From Pseudomonadota bacterium (lineage in GTDB: Bacteria > Myxococcota > Polyangia > GCA-2747355 > JACKDQ01), in assembly GCA_030591195.1 (NCBI GenBank), contig JAUVBO010000291.1:1-5449 (forward strand): 5,449 bases of DNA. Reading direction: 5' to 3'. Shown piece after piece: positions 1 to 5,449 of this stretch. The position numbers and the translations under genes were made by a program. Positions within the stretch are counted from its first letter, which is position 1. Every line of letters begins with the position of its first letter. A model generated the notes under the pieces. That model searched no databases and was not told the DNA's origin. It worked only from the letters and a program-made list of their open reading frames with translations.

Positions 1-1596
1 CAGGGCGTCGAAGTGCCGCCCGTCGATGCGCAGGTTGTCGTGCACGATCGTGCCCGGCCCGTCGTCGCCCTCGCGTAGCAGCAGGCCACCGTCCTTGACC
101 TCCAACGGCGGGCCGCCGCCGGTGCGGCGCCAGCCCTCGAGCTCGGTGTCGCCGTCCCACTCGCTGACGCCGCCCCAGCGCCAGTAGGGCGCGTCGACGC
201 GACCGTCCCAGCTGTTGACGTTGCGCAGCCGATGACCCGTGACGTCGTACAGCTGCCGCGAGAACGCCCTCCGCACCCGATCGAGACGATCGAGCGTCTG
301 CTGGTCGAGGGCCGCGGGGCTCTCGACCAGCAGCACGAAGAGCTGGGTGTTGACCTTGTAGGAGCTGCGGTAGTCCGGGTCGCGGGGCGGCTGGGCCTTG
401 AGAATCTGCTCGATGGTGACCGTCGTCTTGCGCCCCTTGGCCCGGATGCCAGTCGGGGAGTGGGTCACCGCGTCGTCGTAGGGCGAGCAGCCCTCGCTGG
501 TCCGCCGATACGGCGGCTCGAGGCAGAGGTCGAACTTCGAGAGGCAGCGATTGAAGTCCTCCGAGCACTTGAGCCCGCTGCCCTCGTCGATGACGAAGTC
601 GGCGCAGTCGACCGCCAGCGCCTCGAGGGTCTTGTCCGAGGCCTGGCAGGCCTGGTCCTCGGTGTCGATCAGGTAGACCGGCACCACCGCCTCGGGCGGC
701 ACCAGTCCCCAGAGGTAGAGGTCGAGCGGGCGGGTCCCATGAGCCGCCGCGATCGAGTAGAAGGTGCCGTTGCCCTCCTCGCGCCAGTTCCCGCCGTACA
801 TCAGCTGACCGAAGGTGTTGTGATAGAGGCTCCAGTGGGCCCCCTGGTGGCCGATCAGCTTGCGGACGTCGTTGTCGTAGCTGATGAAGCAGCAGACGTC
901 GTGCTCGGTCTCGTGCGCGAGGATGCTGACGGGGGCGAAGCCGTCGGGGTCGACCAGCTCGTGGTCCTCCCAGTCGTTGATCGACCACATGTTGATGATC
1001 GCGTGCAGGGTGCTCTCGGGGAAGGGATTGTAGTCCCGCCCGACGCCCTTGATGTTCATGATCCTGCCCCCGTCGGGGTGGGGGAGCTCGCTGTGATAGG
1101 CGAGCGGACAGCTCTGGCTCTGGTCGAGGGGGACCTGGGAGCTGCTGGCCTGCTTGAAGGTCGACCAGTAGACGTAGGTCTGGAAGCGGTCCTGGTAGCC
1201 GGACAGCTGGGGCACCTTCTCGAGGGCCCGGGCGAAGCTCTCATTGCTCAGGGCGTAGGCCTTGGTGTCGGTGCCGTCGCGGTCACAGCGGCCGGTGCGC
1301 TTGATCGTGTCACCAACGTCGATCACGACGATCGCCCCCACGCGACAGACGCCCTCGCTGGCCAGCTGGGCGCGGCAGTCCTCGACGTCGCCGCTGCTCG
1401 CGGCGATCGAGATCCAGCTGGCGGGCGTTCGCTGGGGGCCGACGGGGATCTGCAGCTGGTCGATATTGATCTGTGGCGGGGGCTCGCAGGGCGGCCAGGC
1501 CGCGGGCCACGCGCGGGCGGCGCCGGCCGGGCCGGCGACCAGCGACGAGCCGACGAGGACCAGCGCTGCGACGAGACCCAGGATCTTGGTTTTCAT
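1..1596 (-). CDS. Secreted putative zinc metallopeptidase (HETEH), 3' end beyond window
   Basis: Exported protein, probably a zinc-dependent peptidase acting outside the inner membrane. 532 codons are open from the ATG at 1596 to the left edge with no stop, so the C-terminus is missing. Residues 1-26 form a signal peptide: MKTK, a hydrophobic core, then AGA as a cleavage site. HETEH at residues 228-232 (bases 901-915) fits the HExxH zinc motif; H228 and H232 would bind zinc and E229 would be catalytic. It is not followed by the metzincin GxxH, so the third ligand is unknown (E273, E274 or H254 are candidates). Downstream come GAHWS (252-256), GGNW (268-271) and PLDLYLWGLVPPE (290-302), an order I recall from large secreted myxobacterial proteins of unnamed function. 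Residues 311-382 look like an inserted segment with six cysteines. From about 463 a tryptophan-rich stretch with a DTELEGW motif resembles the start of a beta-sandwich binding domain. The start is supported by AAGGAG six bases upstream. It lies 21 nt after the receptor stop, in one operon. Peptidase activity is inferred from the motif; the family is not assigned. Confidence 0.75.
   Translation of the reverse strand, partial: MKTKILGLVAALVLVGSSLVAGPAGAARAWPAAWPPCEPPPQINIDQLQIPVGPQRTPASWISIAASSGDVEDCRAQLASEGVCRVGAIVVIDVGDTIKRTGRCDRDGTDTKAYALSNESFARALEKVPQLSGYQDRFQTYVYWSTFKQASSSQVPLDQSQSCPLAYHSELPHPDGGRIMNIKGVGRDYNPFPESTLHAIINMWSINDWEDHELVDPDGFAPVSILAHETEHDVCCFISYDNDVRKLIGHQGAHWSLYHNTFGQLMYGGNWREEGNGTFYSIAAAHGTRPLDLYLWGLVPPEAVVPVYLIDTEDQACQASDKTLEALAVDCADFVIDEGSGLKCSEDFNRCLSKFDLCLEPPYRRTSEGCSPYDDAVTHSPTGIRAKGRKTTVTIEQILKAQPPRDPDYRSSYKVNTQLFVLLVESPAALDQQTLDRLDRVRRAFSRQLYDVTGHRLRNVNSWDGRVDAPYWRWGGVSEWDGDTELEGWRRTGGGPPLEVKDGGLLLREGDDGPGTIVHDNLRIDGRHFDAL
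298..333. repeat. 12-bp perfect inverted repeat within the metallopeptidase gene
   Basis: CTGCTGGTCGAG at 298-309 is exactly complementary to CTCGACCAGCAG at 322-333, with 12 bases between. Inside the arms, after one mismatch, three more bases pair (311-313 with 318-320) around a four-base loop. The gene reads through it as LLVESPAALDQQ (residues 422-433). No T-run follows on the sense strand, so it is not a standard intrinsic terminator. The mRNA could form a strong hairpin here; whether it matters is unknown. Confidence 0.75.
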
Positions 1597-1602
1597 CGCC
1601 GA

Positions 1603-1608
1603 CTCCTT
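1603..1608 (-). promoter_or_regulatory. Ribosome-binding site of the metallopeptidase gene
   Basis: The minus strand reads AAGGAG here, six bases before the ATG at 1596. It sits inside the 21-nt gap after the receptor stop codon at 1618-1620. It fixes ATG 1596 as the start in preference to the in-frame GTG at 1614-1612, which would lie upstream of the Shine-Dalgarno sequence. The gap is too short for an independent promoter, so translation from a shared mRNA is expected. Confidence 0.8.
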
Positions 1609-1617
1609 CAGCACGGA

Positions 1618-4545
1618 CTAGTAGCGATAGCGGAGGCCAAAGCGCACCCGGAACGGGCTCTGCCGACCGAGCACGTCACCCCACTGGGTCGGCGCGCCCG
1701 CGGCGAGGTTACGCTCCTCGAAGCTGGTGGCCGTCCTGAGGTTGAAGACGTTGAAGACCTCGGCGATCAGCTCCAGGTCGTGGCCCTCGCCGAACCACTC
1801 CTTGGTCAGGTGCTTGAGGCGGTAGGTCAGCTTGAGGTCGAGGACCAGGCGGGTGGGGGTGCGCAGCTCCAGGTCGTCGTCCGGCGTCGACAGGTCGCCG
1901 GGATCGGTGCCCCGCGGCGCCCGGCGGTCGCTGTAGTCGCCGAAGAATGCGTTGTAGTAGCGCCGATCGTAGGGAGTGCCGGTGCCGACCCAGGCGCTGC
2001 CGCCGACCGAGAGGATCTTGCGCCAGCTGTAGAAGCCGGTGAGCTTGAGGACGTGCCGGCGGTCGTCCGGCAGGACCCCTTCGAAGAACTGGGCCTGCCG
2101 GGCCCGATCGAGATAGACCGTGGCGAACCCCTCGGCCACCGTGCCCTCGTTGCGCGACCAGGTGTACGACGCCATCAGCTGCCAGTTGCCAACGAAGCGG
2201 CGGGCGAAGAACGAGAGGCCGATGTAGCGGCGCCAGGCCTCCTCGGGCGTCTCGAGGTCGTAGATGAACTCGGACTTGCCGTTGCGAAACAGCTCCGCGT
2301 CGTCGCCAACCTGATTCCAGATCACGTTCGTCTCGAGGTCCTCCCACTGGTTGACATAGCGGCGGTACTGGAAGTCGACGCCGGTGGAGAAGCCGTTGAA
2401 CCACTCGCGCTCGACGCCGACGGTCAGCTCGTGGACCCGCGGAACGCTCAGCGCGTCGAGGTTGAACCGCTGATCCTCGGCGATCTTGCCCTCATCGTCG
2501 AAGGGTGGCCGGGGGACGCCGACGGTGCGCGTCTGGCCGCCGACCCGGCAGTCCCGGGAGTAGGTCTGGGTGTCCTCGTCCCAGTTGCAGCGGTAGGTGA
2601 TCTGGTCGCGGCCGACGAACCGCGCCAGCGACAAGAAGCCCATGTCGACATACTGATTGTACCCGCCGCGAATCACCGTCTTCCTGTCGTTGAAGACGTC
2701 GAGCGTGGCGTTGAGGTGCACGGTGCCGGTGATCATGCTGGTCACCTGGCGGCCGTCGGGGTTGACCGTGTTGCCGAAGTGCAGCGCCGCGCCGGGCATC
2801 AGGCGAAGCCGCCGCAGCCGCGGCAGCTTCCACTTGTCCTCGACGAAGACGATCGCCTTGTTGCCTCTGACCGTCGTCGAGAGCGTCGCCTGGCGGCAGG
2901 CGGAGGCGTCGTAGTCCAAGGACGTCGGATCGCAGGCCGAGACCTCGTCGAAGTCGACGAAGTAGCGCGTGCGCGACAGGGGCTGGCCGAAGCGGTTGAC
3001 CAGCGTCTCGTCGCCGGTGACCCGCTCGGTCGAGGGGTTGACCAGGTGCTGGAAGCGAAAGCCGGCCTTGAGCTCGTGGTCGCCGAGCAGCCCGTTGCGG
3101 AAGTAGGTCGCGCTGCCCTGCAGCGAGAGCCGGAAGCGGTCGTCGCTCGTCGTGCGGCCGTAGTTGCGCTGGGCCACGCCGGTGCCGTCGTCGAAGATCG
3201 CGGGGGTGATCTCGTCTCCGGACTCGGGGCCGATCCGCAGGCCGGTCCAGCCGAAGCCTGCTTGGGTCTTGACGAACAGGCGGTCGGTGGCGATCCACTC
3301 CCAGGCTACGGTGCCGATCGCGTTGTACTGGTCCTGGTGCGCCTCGGCGTCGGGCTCGACGGTGACCGTGTTGCGCGTGTTGGCGATCGACGCTGGCGAG
3401 GTCTGGAACCAGGTCACCAGCTTGTGCTTCGGGTTGACCTGCCAGGTTGCCTTGGCCAGCGCCTTGAGGCCGAAGTAGCGCCGTGGTGGATGGTCGGGCA
3501 GCAGGCGGTTTTCGTCGGGCGGCACGGTGCCGACGTTGCGGTTGAGCTCGAAGGAGGCGAAGTACCAGAGCTTGTCCTTGACCACCGGGCCGCCGACGTT
3601 GAGGTTGAAGTCGAGGCTGGAGAAGTCGCTGCCGATCTCCTCCGGCCGCTTGATCGTCATCCCGTCGTCCTGGTAGTAGAGGCTCGAGTCGAGGCGTAGC
3701 TTGTTCGACCCCGACTTGGTGACCATGTTGATCACCCCGCCGGGCGTGTCCGAGTACTCGGGGCCCGTGGCGCCGGTCATCACGTTGACGTCAGCCATCG
3801 CGTCGAAGTTGAAGTTGGTGGCGAAGGTGTGGGTCACCGGATCGGTGGTCTCCATCCCGTCGACCGTGTAGGTGTTGTTGAAGTAGGATCCCCCGGCGAC
3901 GCTCGGGTTGCCCCCGCCCGCGCCGCTCGGGTTGCGCTTCTGGGTCACGCCGCGGGTCATGCCGGCGACGCCCTGGTAGGAGCGGCCGAGCAGCGGCATC
4001 TTCTCGAGGTACTCGTCGGAGATGCTCTCGCCGGTGGTGCTCCGGGTGACGTCGACCACCGGCCGCGCCGCCGTGATCACGTAGGTCTCGGCCTTGGCCT
4101 TGCGGACCCTCCTCGCCGCCGGGGCCGAGGCGGGCCTGGAGCTCGCGCCGGTGGCGCCCTTGGCCGACCTCGGCTCGGGCTCGGGCTCGGGCGCCTCGGC
4201 GCGATCGAGCAGGATGTCGAGGGTCACCGTGCGGTTGACGTTGACCCGCAGGCCCTCGCGCTTGACGCCGATGAAGCCCGGCCGGCGGACGACGACGCCG
4301 AAGGTGCCCGGGATCAGCCCGACGAAGCGGAAGCCCCCCTGATCGTCGGTGGCGGCTCGCCTGACCCCACCGATCTGCGTCGGCGAGCTGGCGATCACCT
4401 TCGCCCCCGCCATCGGGTTGCCCTCGTCGTCGTAGATCGTGCCCTCGATCCTCCCCGTCCCCTGCTGGGCCGAGGCCCCCGTCGACCAGAGCCCGAGCAG
4501 AGCCAGGAGGATCAGCTGATGCGCGTGCGGAGCGTGTCGCCTCAC
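1618..4545 (-). CDS. Oar-like TonB-dependent outer-membrane receptor/transporter
   Basis: Complete outer-membrane protein of 975 residues, expected to move a substrate across the outer membrane with energy from TonB-ExbB-ExbD. Residues 1-26 are a signal peptide ending ASA before QQ. Residues 29-114 form a carboxypeptidase-regulatory-like beta-sandwich (GRIEGTIYD, TDDQGGFRFVGLIPGTF). Residues 115-152 are a Pro/Glu/Ala-rich linker with an EP repeat. ETYVITA at 153-159 is a plausible TonB box. The plug follows to about 280, with MPLLGRSYQGV, a Gly-rich GNPSVAGG, NTYTVDGMETTDP and the closing GGVINMVTKSGSNK. The remainder is a 22-strand-type barrel with LWYFASFELNR (326-336), NVFNL near 931 and a final aromatic FRVRFGLRYRY, the usual outer-membrane targeting end. 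Length and order match the Oar family of Myxococcota and relatives. The GTG start at 4545 is chosen because AGGAGG lies seven bases upstream and the signal peptide follows directly; it overlaps the stop of the upstream gene by four bases. Four cysteines (538, 550, 653, 666) are unusual in a barrel. The substrate is unknown. The neighbouring protease suggests protein or peptide traffic, which is inference. Confidence 0.93.
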   Translation of the reverse strand: MRRHAPHAHQLILLALLGLWSTGASAQQGTGRIEGTIYDDEGNPMAGAKVIASSPTQIGGVRRAATDDQGGFRFVGLIPGTFGVVVRRPGFIGVKREGLRVNVNRTVTLDILLDRAEAPEPEPEPRSAKGATGASSRPASAPAARRVRKAKAETYVITAARPVVDVTRSTTGESISDEYLEKMPLLGRSYQGVAGMTRGVTQKRNPSGAGGGNPSVAGGSYFNNTYTVDGMETTDPVTHTFATNFNFDAMADVNVMTGATGPEYSDTPGGVINMVTKSGSNKLRLDSSLYYQDDGMTIKRPEEIGSDFSSLDFNLNVGGPVVKDKLWYFASFELNRNVGTVPPDENRLLPDHPPRRYFGLKALAKATWQVNPKHKLVTWFQTSPASIANTRNTVTVEPDAEAHQDQYNAIGTVAWEWIATDRLFVKTQAGFGWTGLRIGPESGDEITPAIFDDGTGVAQRNYGRTTSDDRFRLSLQGSATYFRNGLLGDHELKAGFRFQHLVNPSTERVTGDETLVNRFGQPLSRTRYFVDFDEVSACDPTSLDYDASACRQATLSTTVRGNKAIVFVEDKWKLPRLRRLRLMPGAALHFGNTVNPDGRQVTSMITGTVHLNATLDVFNDRKTVIRGGYNQYVDMGFLSLARFVGRDQITYRCNWDEDTQTYSRDCRVGGQTRTVGVPRPPFDDEGKIAEDQRFNLDALSVPRVHELTVGVEREWFNGFSTGVDFQYRRYVNQWEDLETNVIWNQVGDDAELFRNGKSEFIYDLETPEEAWRRYIGLSFFARRFVGNWQLMASYTWSRNEGTVAEGFATVYLDRARQAQFFEGVLPDDRRHVLKLTGFYSWRKILSVGGSAWVGTGTPYDRRYYNAFFGDYSDRRAPRGTDPGDLSTPDDDLELRTPTRLVLDLKLTYRLKHLTKEWFGEGHDLELIAEVFNVFNLRTATSFEERNLAAGAPTQWGDVLGRQSPFRVRFGLRYRY
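4172..4192 (-). repeat. GGCTCG hexamer tandem repeat coding the EP linker
   Basis: Three and a half perfect copies of GGCTCG on the plus strand (GAGCCC codon pairs in the gene) encode the alternating Glu-Pro run at receptor residues 120-126. Hexamer units keep the reading frame, so slippage would lengthen or shorten the linker between the regulatory-like domain and the TonB box by two residues at a time. Alternating Pro with a charged residue gives an extended, stiff spacer. Confidence 0.7.
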
Positions 4546-5449
4546 GGCTTGGCCTCCTGCTTCTCGCCGAGCCAGTCCGCCCGCTCGTCGGGCGGCCAGC
4601 AGTAGTCGAACTCCCTGCAGGTCGTGCGGTACTTGTCCTGGTCCTCGCGCTCGTCCTTCTCCAGATCGGGCACGACGTCGCCGCGCTCGTCGCGGCGCAG
4701 CGGCGGCAGGCAGTAGGTCACGCCCTGCCCCGTGACGACCTCGCCGCAGGCCTGGCCGGGCTCGCGGCAGTCCGAGTCGTTGTCACAGCGGACGAGGGAC
4801 GACAGCGAGCAGAACTCGTTGCAGCCGTCACCGCTGGTGGTGTTGCCGTCGTCGCAGGTCTCGCCGTGCTCGAGCGCGCCGTTGCCACAGGTGGGGCTGA
4901 CACACTCGGCGAGCAGCGCCTGGTCGTTGCCCGCGCGCGCGTTGCACCGCTGGATGCAGACGCCGTTGGGGCGCGTCGGGTCGCTGCGGCGCAGGATGTA
5001 GCAGCGCAGCTCGGGGACCGAGCCGCAGCGGCTGTCGATGTCCGGGTCGGGGTTTTCGTCCTTGGTCGCCGAGTCGCAGGAGTTGAAGCAGAAGTACTTC
5101 TCCCGGACCCGCAGCCCGACGCAGACCAGCGCGCTCTGGTCGGGCCCGCCCTTGGGGTCACACTCCTTGACGCCCGTGCGACACTCCTCGCCGTGGCGGG
5201 CGAAGGGCGGAGCGCAGTAGCCGGACGCCCGGCTGCACTTGAGCGGCGGGTCGACCTTGCCGCCGGTCTGGGCGCAGTCCTGCTCCTCTTCGCAGGCGGG
5301 GATCGTCCCGCGGACCACCAGGTTGTGCAGCTTGTCGGTCTCGACGATCGGCAGCTCGCGGTCCCTGGCCTCGGCCACCGAGCGCAGGTCCTTGAAGGTG
5401 TGCTCCTTGTCGACCTCGACCGTCAGCTCGCGAACCAGCGCGCTGTAGC
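4542..5449 (-). CDS. Cysteine-rich secreted/surface protein with Myxococcus-type repeat, 5' end beyond window
   Basis: The C-terminal 301 residues of a protein whose frame stays open to the right edge (first full codon at 5447), so its N-terminus and signal peptide are not visible. A GTG at 5378 could be taken as a start, but it lacks a convincing ribosome-binding site and the 23 codons upstream look like ordinary coding sequence. The visible part holds 24 cysteines between residues 52 and 283, an even number suited to disulfides in an oxidising compartment. Residues 187-213 match the Myxococcus cysteine-rich repeat (TIGR02232/DUF4215 type): CGNG, GETCDDGN, GDGC, then C. Just after it, CDNDSDC (221-227) with C234 and C246 is a second small knot of a kind common in myxobacterial surface proteins. 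The tail (residues 251-275) is highly charged with no cysteines, and the end EAKP shows no membrane anchor and no MYXO-CTERM sorting signal. The TGA stop overlaps the receptor's GTG, so the two are probably translationally coupled. Function unknown; a secreted or outer-surface partner of the receptor is inference. Confidence 0.82.
   Translation of the reverse strand, partial: YSALVRELTVEVDKEHTFKDLRSVAEARDRELPIVETDKLHNLVVRGTIPACEEEQDCAQTGGKVDPPLKCSRASGYCAPPFARHGEECRTGVKECDPKGGPDQSALVCVGLRVREKYFCFNSCDSATKDENPDPDIDSRCGSVPELRCYILRRSDPTRPNGVCIQRCNARAGNDQALLAECVSPTCGNGALEHGETCDDGNTTSGDGCNEFCSLSSLVRCDNDSDCREPGQACGEVVTGQGVTYCLPPLRRDERGDVVPDLEKDEREDQDKYRTTCREFDYCWPPDERADWLGEKQEAKP
4553..4558 (-). promoter_or_regulatory. 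Ribosome-binding site of the receptor gene, inside the upstream CDS
   Basis: The minus strand reads AGGAGG seven bases before the GTG at 4545. It lies within the last codons (Gln-Glu-Ala) of the cysteine-rich protein gene. A near-consensus site at ideal spacing decides the GTG start, because no ATG follows until well after the signal peptide. With the GTGA overlap it indicates coupled translation of the two genes. Confidence 0.82.

Noticed and set aside
901..915. Assignment of the protease to metzincins or another named peptidase clan
   Set aside because: The HExxHxxGxxH signature is absent and no downstream glutamate can be fixed as the third ligand from sequence alone, so only a generic metallopeptidase call is made.
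1521..1537. CGCCGGC-CGG-GCCGGCG seven-base hairpin near the start of the protease gene
   Set aside because: It is short and made of repeated Ala/Gly/Pro codons in the signal peptide; such G+C stems are expected by chance here and no T-run follows.
1597..1617. Possible terminator or promoter between receptor and protease
   Set aside because: The 21-nt gap contains only the ribosome-binding site; there is no stem-loop with T-run and no room for -35/-10 elements.
1709..3298. Minus-strand frames of 231 and 268 codons (1709-2404, 2492-3298)
   Set aside because: They overlap the receptor in another frame and give Arg/Pro/Leu/His-rich translations typical of out-of-frame high-G+C sequence.
232..3699. 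Plus-strand open frame of 1155 codons
   Set aside because: It lies exactly in antisense register with both the protease and the receptor codons. In high-G+C genes this register rarely gives stops, because it would need CTA, TCA or TTA sense codons. Its translation is low-complexity Val/Ala/Asp/Gly/Leu/Arg with no domain, and it runs across two well-supported genes and their junction.
3829..4605. Plus-strand open frame of 258 codons
   Set aside because: Antisense shadow of the receptor N-terminus and the end of the cysteine-rich gene; the product is Arg/Gly/Ala-rich with no recognisable motif.
5376..5378. GTG at 5378 as the start of the cysteine-rich gene
   Set aside because: The frame is open to the window edge, the codons upstream look coding, and no good ribosome-binding site precedes this GTG. 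The gene is treated as 5'-truncated.

Overview
The window is high-G+C DNA (by eye roughly two thirds G+C) and is densely coding on the minus strand only. The likely source is a member of the Myxococcota or a close 'deltaproteobacterial' relative, or a metagenomic contig from one. Two things point there. The rightmost gene carries the cysteine-rich repeat typical of myxobacterial surface proteins (CGNG-x3-GE-x-CDDGN-x-GDGC-x2-C type). The central gene encodes an Oar-like TonB-dependent outer-membrane protein with an N-terminal carboxypeptidase-regulatory-like domain.

Layout, in the direction of transcription (right to left): (1) >5449-4542, the 3' part of a gene for a secreted or surface protein with 24 cysteines in the 301 visible residues; its 5' end lies outside the window. 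(2) 4545-1618, a complete 975-residue Oar-like TonB-dependent receptor/transporter. Its GTG start overlaps the stop of gene 1 in a GTGA junction and has a strong AGGAGG ribosome-binding site. (3) 1596-<1, the first 532 residues of an exported putative zinc metallopeptidase with an HETEH motif. It starts 21 nt after the receptor's stop codon behind an AAGGAG site and runs off the left edge. There is no intergenic space over about 20 nt, so no promoter, terminator, RNA gene, mobile element or CRISPR array can be supported. The operon promoter and terminator must lie outside the window.

As a unit this looks like a co-translated envelope operon: cysteine-rich secreted protein, outer-membrane TonB-dependent protein, secreted protease. 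The tightest known parallel is Myxococcus xanthus, where the TonB-dependent protein Oar is required for secretion of the protease PopC. The operon could encode a dedicated transporter with its protease cargo, or a protease that makes peptides taken up by the receptor with a cysteine-rich surface partner. That joint role is inference; the individual gene identities are better supported. The long plus-strand open frames, including one over 1,100 codons, are antisense shadows of these genes.
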